Source of the DNA: Amphimedon queenslandica
Taxonomy: Eukaryota; Porifera; Demospongiae; Haplosclerida; Niphatidae
DNA: 58,484 nt
Assembly (NCBI RefSeq): GCF_000090795.2
Contig: NW_003546606.1
Span: forward strand, 34,836-93,319
Reading direction: 5' to 3'
Positions 1-10,949 of this stretch are shown piece by piece. The notes beneath the pieces are model-generated. The model was not told the origin of the DNA. It saw nothing but the letters and a program-made list of their open reading frames with translations, and did no database searches. The first letter of the stretch is position 1. Each line of letters starts with the position of its first letter. A program made the translations under genes and the position numbers.

Positions 1-352
1 CAGAGCTCAAATGAGCACAATGTACTAGCTGCACAGTCACTGGTTTATCCAGTTCAGGAACAGTAGGAGACACAGATATGTAACACACACTACTGATCAG
101 ATGTGTGCCTCCAGGGAACTCAAAATCTCCACCCCATAGACCTTGAGCAGCAGCTTCATGGACAGTGCTATCCACTGGAAAGAAGAGTCCATCAGGTAGA
201 GAGAGGGTAAGACCACATTCATCCAACTGTAACTCATAACTACTGTTAGCATTATACAGACACACCTTCTTACCCAATGTTACCATACCATCAAATGGTA
301 ATTCTATATAATAACAGATTATTAATACTTAAACAATAGACTACACTGACTA

Positions 353-547
353 CTGTATAGCGGGAAATTTTGGAAGGAATTAAATTTGGTGAATTTGGCG
401 TTTTGATAGCCATTCGCCAAAATTAAACCCGCCATTTTATGCATGCTTAATGGCACATGGCCACAATTTGCCAAATTAAAATCCGCCAATCACCAAAATT
501 TAGCAATTGGCCAAATTTTAGTCCCTCCAAAATTTCCTGCTATACGG
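353..547. mobile_element. MITE, mariner-like (TA duplication), 195 bp
   Basis: Imperfect terminal inverted repeats begin CTGTATAGCGGGAAATTTTG on the left; the right end is the reverse complement of a closely similar sequence. TA flanks both ends (351-352 and 548-549). The interior has repeated GGCGAA/TTCGCC motifs and a GCATGC core, shared with copies at 30715-30921 and 54594-54808. It lies in the intron before the ZU5 exon of Kelch copy A, and its TA follows the GT donor directly, so it has replaced intron positions +3 onward. Confidence 0.75.
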
Positions 548-3370
548 TAACCTGCTTTAGTCCAGTAATCACATTGAATACTCTTAGTATCAGTTGAAAT
601 ATCTTTCATTGACAACTCTTCCTTTAGTTGTAAATTCTCTTTTGTCAGTTTAGCAATTACCATTTCATTATCAACAACTTTAGCTTTAAGTTTCTTATTC
701 TCTTCTAATGAAAAGTATACACTATATAGAGCAATACTGATAGTATTACCAGTTGAAATGTCAATTATCTTCTCAAATTGCAATTTTATTTCAGTCAGCA
801 TGGCTATATTAGCTTTAAGTTTCTTGCTCTCTTCTACACAAAATAAATGTACATGTATACTACCATATTAGCATTATAAGGATATACCTTGACTGGTTCT
901 TTGTTTAGTTTTTGTTGTCTGCTCCTCCTCCTTCTCTTCTCCTCTCCATTAAGATCATCATTATCTTTATAAATTAGTAAAACACACACACACATCAAAC
1001 AAGTCTCTAACTATTACTGTGTGTGTATATATACTTACCATCAGTTGGTCCAGTAGACAGTTCCTCTTTAGTTGAATACAGTTTAGTTTCTTTCACTGGT
1101 TTTACTCTTGCTTTGTCTAGTGGTATAGGTTCAATAACTACTGACACACACACACACACACAGTAGAGGGCTATACTTTGCTGACTAGCCTCAAGGAGTG
1201 CTTCCTGCAGTGAGGTCTTGTTTCCCTCAGATACTCTTAACTCCTGCTGCAACGATTCCACATAATTTTGTAGTTTTACTTCTCTGTCTGTAGGGTATAC
1301 TATAAACTGATCTTGCCACCATTGTCTGGTCTTTAATAATAACTGATACTTGTCTTGATAGCCCTCAGTAGTCAGACCAGTAGAATCTAGTACTTCACTT
1401 ACTCTCCATTCACCTTCTCTTAAAACTAATAGAAACATGAAGGAGGAATAATTCATGTATGTACAATTACATGTAAACATGATGTAATGCTGTTACTAAT
1501 AATAGAACACAATACATGTAGCATTAGAGGGTAAAATACTATATAAATGTTTTGCATCAATTGTTGTTTTATTGACAAATTATAAAGTGTCAGCCAAATG
1601 GCACCAATACACTGCACTATACACAGAACATGGTAATTTGGTTATGTCAACTATCATTGCAGTTCATTATAACAATAATAATTCCCTCATGTTACATGTA
1701 CAGTATGTTATGAAATACCACCAATGATGTATTCAAACTTAAACTCAAGTTGTATCTCCAATACATCCCTCTATACAGTATATACAATACAAAATAGTTC
1801 AGTTCTTACCTAGTTCTATTAACATTGTGATATTAGGATCAGTGATATAGCCTCCAAATGGTTCCTCATATCCTCTTCCAACATCTTTCCATTCAATTGT
1901 TCCTCTCCCACCCACTACCACCAACCACACACAGTCTGGACTCATCATGACTGATGATGAGGAATAAGAGCGTCTACCAGTAACAGATTCTGGTAGAACC
2001 ATCTGTTGAAATGTAGGGTAATATTTTTTATCATAGTATATAAAATATGATATACAGTACATGTAAATATTCAAGGGAATATACACGTACATGTACAAGC
2101 ATTAGGTACATGTACATGTACTGTACATGCACACAGTGAGTATTTCTAAGGTATTAATACAATATAATACATTAACATGACAACTACTGTACAATCACTG
2201 TATCACACACATGTACACTGTAAACTAATAACATTATACACATACCTTGCTCCACTGGTACGGACTAGTATTCAGTAACCAACTATCATTTACTAGCTGA
2301 TCATCTTTACCCTCACCACCTATCATTACTAGTGTAGGTGAGTCACTGATGATACTAGTAAAAGCATGTTCACGTCTCTCCACAGGCCACTGTACACTAG
2401 CAGGAACTACTGGTCCCTTAACACTCTCCCAGTGCTAGATAAAATGAATTAATCAATATTATAAAATATATCAATGAAGCATGCACACTGTTCAATCATA
2501 CTTCAGCATTTGTCCACTTAATTAATTATAAAATAAGTATGTTAATGCTAGTGATAATTGCATGATTTTACATAAATCATTAAACCAAATTTACATGTAT
2601 ATGTCATACATTTTTCAAATTACAAGCTGTACCCATACATAATGTTTAAACATGATTGATCCATGCAATAATACGATAACTTACTATTGTAGTATCAGAC
2701 TTCAGTTGACATATATAGACCGTATTAACAACTACATCATAACCATCATTAGGCACTGTTCCACCAAACATGACAGCTTTATTATTGGTAGTCTTTTGAA
2801 TAGCAAAGTTACTAGTAGGAGGACAACACTGACCACTAATAGTTGGAATAATCCATTGTCCTAAATGGAAATAGATAGCATAATTATAGAATTATTTAAG
2901 TATGACACTGCAAGTATCATTCATGCACATGCATAGAAAAAATAATGGCTGCAAAGTAATTTGATGATGCGCAGTTGGTGAAAAACGCTGAATTTAATGG
3001 TCATTTTGTTCCACTTTGCATAGATACAATGTACGTGTTAGTTGTGGCTTAAAATGACAACATTTGACAATACTATTCATAAATGGAGTAAAATGATTAT
3101 TAGAGTTCAGTAAACTAAATGAATGAATGAATGACAGACAACCAGACTACCTAGCCCCTCACCGACACACAGCATTGGTGAGAGACGTTAATCAATAATC
3201 TAAATTAGTCTAAGACCATGTGGACAAATTATTAATAGGTGGAGTAGGATGCATCCATTCTTGAAGGCTTCATTTTGAATTTTTTATTTTTGCTCAGTTT
3301 TATGCATGTGCTAATTTCCCTCAAAATTAGTTAGTCAAATCAACTATATTTTCATAGAATGATGGCTCAT

Positions 3371-3718
3371 CAGGGGCGTACATGTATCTAGGAATTCAGA
3401 AAGGGGGTGCCAGAGAACACGCAAAGCAAGCCAAAATTTTGACCACACCCACTAAAACGGTGTTTTCCTCCACTTTCGTCAGTTACAGGTGGGGTCAAGA
3501 TAATTTCAAGCATACTGATCCATAATGACTCTTCTTAGTACTGACCCATAATGACTCTTAGTAGTTTTCATTGCTCCTTGAAGCACTAAAAACTGTTAAA
3601 ATTAAGAAGAGGGGTTACATAACTATGTTAATTAAGATGCTAGGTAGTGATGCAAGAGTCCAGGATTTAAGCATTTTTTCTGAGGCAGAGGTGCTCAAGC
3701 CCCCTCATTCCACCCCTG
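3371..3718. mobile_element. hAT-like non-autonomous element, 348 bp, 5-bp duplication
   Basis: Ends are CAGGGGCG... and ...CACCCCTG, flanked by ctcat at 3366-3370 and 3719-3723. Paralog B carries the empty site near 55315-55330, where ggctcat runs straight into gctcactccttcaat. The element lies in intron 2 of Kelch copy A. No coding sequence is visible. The 5-bp duplication matches that of the autonomous hAT at 27.8 kb, although the terminal repeats differ beyond the first CAG. Confidence 0.65.
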
Positions 3719-4263
3719 CTCATTCTCGCTCCTTCAATCTTTACATGCACCTACTGTATGCTATAATTAGGCAAAATAATTAATGATAAGAAAAATAATG
3801 ATTGCATGAAAAATATGTCATCACAAGCAGAGTATCCACCAAATCTGCTTGAATGAGATGCATGGTATTAAGTAATTTTTAAAGATATTCATTTGGATAC
3901 CATAAATGAAAGAATTATTCTGACTGCCATCATGCCATGATGGGCCTGGGGGCATACTTTGTATAGTCTTCAGTGGTGAAAAGGTGTTATTTTACCATTA
4001 TTTCAGCAGAGCAAAGGAGTTGCATCCACAAAAAAATATTCCAACCTAAATTTCCATTTATGTATATACCACTGCAACAATTAGGAGCCTCTATAAGTAA
4101 TGTGGAAAAGCAGATGAGGCAGATTTTAGCCTATTGGCCCATTGGTTACTGTATAGGTTATATCCCCACAATGGCAGCCAAAAAATTCTTTGTTTTACGG
4201 TAATCCAACAAATATCATTAATCTAATTAACAGCAATCTGGTGAACAGATTGTAATACATGTA

Positions 4264-4549
4264 CCATATTTCCTTAAATAAAAGCGGGATGCAAATAAAC
4301 ATCAAAGTAGCAATAGAATTGAACTGTAAATCTAGTCTTGAACTAACTCATATGGCTTGTAGCAAGAATACATAATTACATGTATATACTCTTGCTTGAT
4401 ACTTCCTTAAGTTCCTGGAGTCAAGTGCATGAGGTTCCAGGTTCAAATCCTGCTATGGGCCAAAGTTTTATTTCATTTTTTAATTTTTTTCGAGGTCCAA
4501 ATACCATTTTAGGAAAGAGACACCCAGGCCTTTATTTAAGGAAATACAG
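4264..4549. mobile_element. TIR element with TA duplication and a tRNA-like B box, 286 bp
   Basis: Terminal inverted repeats CCATATTTCCTTAAATAAAA (left) and the complement of CTGTATTTCCTTAAATAAAG (right), with TA on both sides (4262-4263, 4550-4551). The interior contains GGTTCAAATCC at about 4440-4450, a match to the RNA polymerase III B box, inside a four-pair T-arm-like hairpin followed by GGGCCA. No convincing acceptor or anticodon arm is present, so I do not call a tRNA gene. It sits in intron 2 of Kelch copy A and is absent from copy B. Confidence 0.6.
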
Positions 4550-4973
4550 TATTATGTATTAATTAATAAATACTTACTTGTTGATAAATTTAATAAATTC
4601 TGTTCATTAGTACGAATGGCACCAGTACCTAACTGAATATACTGATACTGTGATTGGTATGTAGTGGGTGTAGACCCAGCCCCTCCTATCATAAATAGGT
4701 ATTCTGTACCCATAGACTCCATACACACCATACCACCACTCATCCTCTTCATTACAGCATCACTGGTTGGTATTATAATACTCCATTCATATGTCAGACT
4801 GTTAAATGAGTTGACGTCATTATGATAACAGATGTCATGTCCACAGTAACCGCCAAAAAAGAAGATGTCATTGTTTCTAGTAGTACAGAAGTATCCCATA
4901 GGTCCTAGAGGAGGTGATGTTCCTCTGGTCACATGAGAGGACCAACGACCAGTCCTAAACTCTAGTCTATCAA

Positions 4974-5272
4974 CAGTGGTGGAGCTGGAACTAAACTGAT
5001 GCCCGGGCCCAGATGTGGGTGTGTCCAGTTTTTAGCTTTTTCCATAGATCCTTTTTAATATAATGCTTTTTCTTTGGGTATTTTAATTTGAAAATGCTTG
5101 CTAATTGCTTATATGCACCTGTATGCACTTGTTAGTACTCTGGTGAGGCTTGTGGTTGGCTTTATCTAAACTTTGGGCAAGGAATTGTTTACATTGTATC
5201 TAATGAATCTCATTACAGAGCTTTGATGCCCGGGCCTAGGCCCGTGTGGGCCCGGGCTCAGCTCCGCCACTG
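4974..5272. mobile_element. hAT-type MITE inserted in Kelch exon 2 (8-bp duplication)
   Basis: 299-bp element with ends CAGTGGTGGAGCTG / CAGCTCCGCCACTG and a perfect 8-bp target duplication tctatcaa (4966-4973 and 5273-5280). Paralog B has the uninterrupted site (agtctattaatggtgg, about 55824-55840). A second copy with its own 8-bp duplication lies at 16469-16769. Both share the internal stretches gtgggtgtgtcca and ggaattgtttacatt and the GCCCGGGCC block near the right end. The 8-bp duplication and short TIRs point to hAT machinery acting in trans. Confidence 0.88.
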
Positions 5273-5564
5273 TCTATCAATGGTGGACAACAATTTCCTC
5301 TTTTGTGGGGAATCATGAACACGAGGTAAGTCAGGCCTATTCCCTCCCCACAGGAACACTGATTCTCCAACTACAGGAGCTGAGTGATATGCTATCTCTC
5401 CCACTTGATAGATACCTGTAAAATACAAACATTATGAGAAAGAGGAGGAAGAAAACAGAAACTGACCTTTAGACATTACACCAACAATATAAAACACTAA
5501 TGAGCCACACCCATTCAGTTTTATTAGCTCAGCTAGCGCAGCTCAGTCAGCAGACAGCAGCAGT

Positions 5565-5985
5565 GCAGCACGTGGGAATCTGGGAATGGCTGTAAGGAGC
5601 ACTATGTTTCTTACCCTAGTCTTTGTCTGTCTTTGGTCTGTGTCTCTCGTAGAGTGTTTTTAGTCTACAGTACTGTTCGTATGGAAACTGAACAAACTGG
5701 AAAGTGAAAGTTGGTGTTATGAGAAGGACATCGAAAGATAAACGAGAAGTGTGGCCACGTGCTGCTGACAGCAGCACGTGGGAATCTGGAAATGGCTGTA
5801 AGGAGCACTATGTCTTAGTTTCTTACCCTAGTCTTTGTCTGTCTTTAGTCTGTGTCTCTCGTAGAGTGTTTTTAGTCTACAGTACTGTTCGTATGGAAAC
5901 TGAACAAACTGGAAAGTGAAAGTTGGTGTTATGAGAAAGACATTGAAAGATAAACGAGAAGTGTGGCCACATTGCTTGGATTGCA
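5565..5985 (+). repeat. Tandem duplication, about 206-215 bp unit, upstream of Kelch copy A
   Basis: The block starting gcagcacgtgggaatctgg occurs at 5565 and again at 5771. Both copies continue through tttgtctgtctt, gtctctcgtagagtg and gttatgaga and end in the same short open segment (MRRTSKDKREVW and MRKTLKDKREVW). The second copy has a 9-bp insertion (near 5812) and a few substitutions. It lies just upstream of the Kelch copy A start (5476) on the opposite strand, so it may contain promoter sequence for either direction; I see no clear TATA box. Confidence 0.8.
5719..5970 (+). pseudogene. Two first-exon-like fragments of an FTSJ1/TRM7 tRNA methyltransferase
   Basis: ATG at 5719 gives M-R-R-T-S-K-D-K-R-E-V-W and ATG at 5931 gives M-R-K-T-L-K-D-K-R-E-V-W. 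The known N-terminus of animal FTSJ1 is M-G-R-T-S-K-D-K-R-D-V-Y-Y, so 8 of the first 12 positions agree in the first copy and the mismatches E/D and W/Y are mild. After this the similarity ends without the expected arginine- and alanine-rich continuation. The FTSJ1-like body in this window (46.8-49.7 kb) lacks exactly this exon. I read these as duplicated exon-1 fragments; chance similarity of a short lysine-rich peptide remains possible. Confidence 0.4.
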
Positions 5986-6679
5986 TTCAAGTTCCTTCAC
6001 ATTAATGAGGAATTTGATTTATTTAAAGGTTAGTTTGTACTTTGTAGATTGTTATGTACCACGGTCATTTGAATAAAGCCTGTATTAATTTAATTAGTAT
6101 TTACAACTGGGTGATGAGCCTGATCACTATATTAGAGAGATACACGTATACTGTATGGGCGTAATCCGATAGTTATAAATAAATTATGAATATATGGCAA
6201 ACATGCATGGTTGAAAACGAGAATACACTGAAAAGTATAGAGCTTTGAGAGTGCCTGATCTCTTATTCTCTTGGATAGCAGCCTTTGATATCTTGATCTA
6301 TATTTAGTTCGGTCTTGATTAATTGACGCCATTTTGATCCACATTGCAAATATTATTACAGACCTTATGCAAGTGACATCCCCCTGTACATGTACGAGGG
6401 GAAGAATTATTCCAATACTCTCATAATGAGAGTTACATTTACATCACACAATCCAGGTTATATAGACCTCTACATGTATGAATGGATTACATCAGGACTC
6501 ACAAGAGTTAATGCGGTAATAGTTTCGAAAGAAATTAATTACATGGATGGTGGTAGTACATGATTAAGAGGTTTGCAACTTTCTCCAAAGGTGTTGTACA
6601 TATGTAGGTTTAAAATCCACCTTGATTTTGGCTGTATTTTTTGGAATTTTTTTGCATTTTTACATCATTATTTTTTAAA
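5986..6679. other. Non-coding spacer
   Basis: AT-rich sequence with short open frames only and no family I recognise. It includes a small near-palindrome around cccctgtacatgtac (about 6380-6402). Confidence 0.5.
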
Positions 6680-9030
6680 ACTTACTTTCTAGCCACAAAG
6701 TCTTAAGGCAATAAACTTTCTCAAATCAGGCCACAAGTCTTTTTTTGGCAAATTAACTTTTGTCGTCCACGTTTTATAAAGCCACACTCAAGAGCCAGAG
6801 AGCCATGCACCATTTTATTGAAGTACACGTGATTATAGCTTGAGACGGATGTTTTTAAAGAATTAATTAACTTCATAGATATTAAAATCTGCTAAAATGG
6901 TGAAAACTACAGTATTAGCTAGTATTCTCGACATTATTCAAGTTAATTATTATTTTACATTGAATTAACTATTAGTAATGGTTATTTAACTATTAATGAT
7001 GGTAAATAAATCACAGACATGATTTGGACATTGTGACTGGTTTTTTTGGATTATTGCTAAGACTTTCTTGATTACTATTGTTTTTTGATTATTGGATTCT
7101 TTTACTAAAAAGATTTTTCTTTTCTGCAAATCCCTCACATATGGTGTACCAATGGGCTAAACCAGAAAGCTAGAAATATTAAAGAATCTGCCGAACATTG
7201 CACTGTATCTGTTTTATGAGATGATTTGCCTCACCAATCCTTTCCAACCAACTTCTGTAGCTTGAAAGAGTAACATCCAGACTATTCAAAAAGTGCTTTT
7301 ATAGTTTAGTAAGTTTACTTCATTCTTTCTCCATTGAATCTTGCTATCCAAATTGATGGTCATTATTATGCATACAATGTAGATGGTCAAAATAATGATA
7401 TTTATATGCTGCCTTCATCAGTCACAGCTACAGCTCTCATGGTCTATTGCTGCCTACATTAATGGAATACATCTGCTGATGATGAAACTGGCAAAACTTG
7501 CTTTTACTGCTGAATATTTGTAATGTGATATTATATGAACGAGAGAACCACTTCACACTTCTACAAGGGCCAGATGACCAGCTATGGATTTTGCATGGAA
7601 AACTGTGCGGCATAAGTTAAAGACTTGAGTTTCTGAGGAAGTTTTTCACATTGATTGGAGGCCTGTTCTTGTTATTCCAGTTAGGCCAGTTTGTTTCAAT
7701 TCCTCTTGTTATTCTTTGCATTATTTCATATACAAATATTGTTGTAAAATGTCAAGTTCCTTGTTGTAAAATGAACAAAACTGTTCACAGGAGTACCTTT
7801 TTTAAACACATGTACCCACAACTTAATCATGTCTTGTAGGTTCTGCCCTTTCAGATTCCAAAGGTTTAGTAGATTCAAAATCCAGCCAGTTTTGTGCTGG
7901 ATTTTTAGATTTTTTGGATCATCATATTTGTTAAACTTACAGTAGCTATGGCCACAAAGGTTTAAGGCAATAAACTTTTGCAAATCAAGCCATAAGTCTT
8001 TTTTGGGAATTAGCTTATGTGGTTCACATTTTATGAAGCCATTTTCAAGAGCTAGAGAGCCATGCAGCATTTTATTTTAAAAAGTACATGTGAATATACA
8101 TGTAGGTTGAGACAGATAATTTATTGAATTAACTTTTGCTGATACGGAGAATTCGCGAATACAGTGAAAATTGTACCCTTGAAATTAAGCAGCTATACAT
8201 TAGCTATTATTTTTCACCATGTCATTTAAGTTAATTAATCATATGTATTATTTTAATTATAATAATGATCAATTTACTATTTATAATGGTTAGTGAACTA
8301 TAAATAATGGTTAATAAATTACTGAGATTACATATTTGGATTTGGATATTGAGATTGGGTTTCTTTAAATATTGACTTGATTATTGGATTCTTTTACTGG
8401 GTTTTTCAAATAGATTTTTCTTTTTTGCAAACCTGTCACATTTGGTGTACCAGAAAACTAGCAATAGTGAAGAATCTGCTGCACATTGCACTGTATCTGT
8501 TTTATGAGATGCTTAGCAGCACCAATTTTTTCTTCCCGTAGCTTAAAAGAGTAGCTGTTATTCCAAAGTTCTTTTCTAGTTTACTTCATTCTATTTCCAT
8601 TGAATCTTTCCATTCAAAATGCTGATCATTATTACCCCGTATCTCAGAATAATGAGCTCTCAAGCTCTATTGCTGCATATATTAATGGAGTGCAACTGCT
8701 GGTGATGAGACTGGCAAGAGCTTGCTTTATCTGTAGCATACTAATTGTAATTTGATATGAATGAGAGAACCACACCACACTTCTACAAAAGCCAGAGGAC
8801 CAGCTATGGATTTTGTATGGAAAGCTGTGCTGCATAGGCTAAGGATTTGTGTGATTTTGAGGAGGTTTTTCACATTTATTGGAGGCCTGTTCTCGTTATT
8901 CCTGTTTGTCCAGTTTATTTTATTTCCTCTTGTTATTCTTTGCATCGTTTCATATACTAATATTTTTATCTATTGTCAAGTCCTTTGTTGTAAATGAACA
9001 ATACTGTTCACAGGAGCACCTTTTTTAAAT
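6680..9030. repeat. Large direct duplication, about 1.2 kb unit, diverged
   Basis: Two diverged copies in direct orientation. The segment with gcaataaactttctcaaatc (6708) recurs at 7966, agagagccatgca (6796) recurs at 8054, and the block gaccagctatggatttt (7574) recurs at 8798; both copies end near gttcacaggagtacc/gttcacaggagcacc (7782 and 9007). Spacing between matching points is about 1.22-1.26 kb. Only short frames are open and I do not recognise a protein. It may be a decayed transposon duplicated in tandem. Confidence 0.75.
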
Positions 9031-9479
9031 ACACAGCATTAGCATGTTTGGGAGGTTCTGTCCTATCATATTATTATTGTCATCTTCCACTGTCAAGCCT
9101 CTCAAAAATCTGGTATTTACAAACTGATCTTAATATTGTTCACCTTGTTTTTAGTTCCCACATTTAATTCATTCAACAAAAATAAATTTTTAGCACATCA
9201 GAATAATTTTTGTTAAAGGTGACTTAGTGAATTTACAATTGCAAACTAAAAATTTATTCCATTTACATTGAAATCAAAATTACCATTTCTGAAGTCAGAG
9301 ATGCCATTTGCAAAAACAAGTCTTCTCAAGTTTTGCCACTCTCTGAGACAAAGATTGGATTAGTTCCAGAAAGAAGTATTGCTATTACTTTAGCTAAAAT
9401 TGCATAGAAAGTCCAACCTTAATTAGCATCACACATACATGTACATTGTAGTCTGGTTATGCTGCACCATAAATCCTTG

Positions 9480-10005
9480 TGAGTCTGAAGATTTATTAGG
9501 ATTTGTAGTAGATGTAGAGGAGACAGTGTCACAGCGATAACACTTAAAGTAGACAGTTCCTTATAATAATGATAAAAGTTAATGTTGAACTACTAAGTTA
9601 TTGTACATACGCATGTACATACCTTTCTGTTCCTTTTCTTCGACAGTTGTCTTCTTAAGTTGACCAGCAGTTTTCTTCTTACATTTAGTAACTTGATCAT
9701 AATCAATAGACTGAGCAGAATTCATAGCTCCAGCGTCCTTGCCATTTATCTGAGTATTCTTCTTAGTGGTTAAGTATACATTTTAATCTTTAAATTTAAA
9801 AATATACACTTACATGTACCTTGATCATCATCACTATTCATACCTACATCTTCCTCATCTTCTATCATACCTCTCAAACAGTCAGGCTTGTAAGTTCCTC
9901 TAATATATTGATCTTTAAGAAGATCTACCTCATCTTTAGTTCCTACAATGGCTTGAATAATGAATCTCTTATTATTACCAATTATCATATTCAATACTAG
10001 GTGAA
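9480..10005 (-). pseudogene. Exons related to the BEN gene of the neighbouring element (BEN domain not found)
   Basis: Two minus-strand exon-like segments separated by a short intron. The upstream one (about 9825-10005) reads IVGTKDEVDLLKDQYIRG... and ends in an acidic stretch EDEEDVGMNSDDDQ. The next (about 9640-9762) reads KKNTQINGKDAG... and ends KKTTVEEKEQK before a GT donor. The BEN gene at 12.5 kb begins with the matching series GTKDEMTSLVAIELG... and then NTKKNTKKGTTSSKKK, so two successive exons correspond. A third possible exon lies near 9480-9555 (YFKCYRCDTVSS). No BEN domain follows, so this is probably a truncated relative. Assignment rests on short matches. Confidence 0.4.
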
Positions 10006-10162
10006 TGTAGTACATTGTAGGGGCGAGCCTAAGCGAGCTTTATTGATACATTTGAGTATTATAGATTCTAAAACACATAAATTTCTTTTGAACGAATAAA
10101 AGTCAATGATTATAATGTGTATGCATGATCAAACCAGTCAGAAAACTGAGTATTAATGAGAG

Positions 10163-10800
10163 TTAGTCATCATTATCAACTGCTGTGACTATATTAGAGC
10201 TGTTTATTTGAACTTTGATGTTGTCCATTGACAAGAGATATTCTTCAATAGTCTCACGAGGTTGAGCAGTGTTGAGCAATGTAGAAAGAATAGTAGTAAA
10301 CATTGTAATTTTATGCATCTCTCCATTATTATCCTTGATCTGCACCTTTGCCATAGACTGCTCCTTTGCTTTAGACACTTTGAACTTAGCAGAGCAATTG
10401 CTACACTTCACAATATCTGGAGGGACTGCCATACTCACTTTCCAATCACATACAGGGCATTTGTGATGCTGATCATATATGATGGACCAGAAATAGTAAG
10501 TTGGTTATACTGAGGATTTTCATCAGCTTGTCTGATACATACCTCGTCAGTATCGTCAACCGTATTCCAAGTAGTATCCACAGTGAATAAAAGAAATTGT
10601 GCGTCTGTAAACTTCTTAATTTGCAAATTTGAAAAAAAACATAGGAATCACCAACCACCAACTTGTCTACATTGTCTTGCCACAACACTAGCTTACATGT
10701 GCTCATTCCTTCTCCTATCCTGAACACGCTTGTTACTACGAAGACGACGGGCTTCATGAGCATCTTCTTGTGAGCTATTCATGTTAAGTAGAGTTGAATC
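10163..10800 (-). pseudogene. RPA-like OB-fold and zinc-ribbon protein, frameshifted
   Basis: From about 10763 the minus strand reads a typical OB-fold strand pattern (VFRIGEGMSTCKLVLWQDNV, then GDSYVF). At an eight-T run on the minus strand (plus-strand A run, 10631-10638) the frame shifts by one base, and the adjacent frame continues QIKKFTDAQFLLFTVDTTW. A zinc-ribbon-like CPVC...CSNC pair follows, and the protein ends VTAVDNDD with a stop at 10163. This layout resembles single-stranded-DNA-binding RPA70-like proteins, which animals also carry on Helitrons and other mobile elements. The homopolymer shift could be a real mutation or a sequencing error. The start is uncertain: another ATG (10780) opens an arginine-rich peptide (EARRLRSNKRVQDRRRNE) in a different frame. 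Confidence 0.5.
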
Positions 10801-10949
10801 TTGATAACTTCTTTATCTTCTCTGTAGTTCAACTTGAGTTTCACGTGGTACTGCAATTATTTCTAAGTATCATTTTAAAAACATTTTTAAAAATTTTCTA
10901 TTCTCATAAATAGGAGTGACATGTGTACAAACTTACATACTCGTGTCGT

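Larger units (their letters stand above)
1..5476 (-). pseudogene. Kelch - coiled-coil - ZU5 gene, copy A (3' part outside window; disrupted)
   Basis: Spliced minus-strand gene. Exons inferred from GT-AG sites and alignment to copy B at 50.6-56.0 kb: 5467-5476 (ATG TCT AAA G), 4578-5415, 2685-2860, 2246-2434, 1810-2002, 1177-1425, 1039-1137, 888-964, 750-833, 552-704 and 1-303, which runs off the window. Exons 2-5 encode Kelch blades ([37 protein letters not shown]). Exons 6-10 are charged and coiled-coil-like. The last visible exon is a clear ZU5 domain (SLPDGLFFPVDSTVHEAAAQ, then GGDFEFPGGTHLISSVCYIS). Damage seen: a 299-bp MITE plus an 8-bp duplication in exon 2 (307 bp, shifting the frame), and a 5-nt insertion in exon 8 relative to copy B (near 932-941) that puts exon 9 into a frame with a stop. 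Intron 2 is swollen by two more elements. Kelch propellers usually bind protein ligands; ZU5 occurs in UNC5, ankyrin, PIDD1 and NLRP1-type proteins. Splicing around the damage cannot be excluded. Confidence 0.82.

Noticed and set aside
4380-4465. A tRNA gene
   Set aside because: Only a B-box and partial T-arm are present. I could not pair an acceptor stem or find an anticodon arm.
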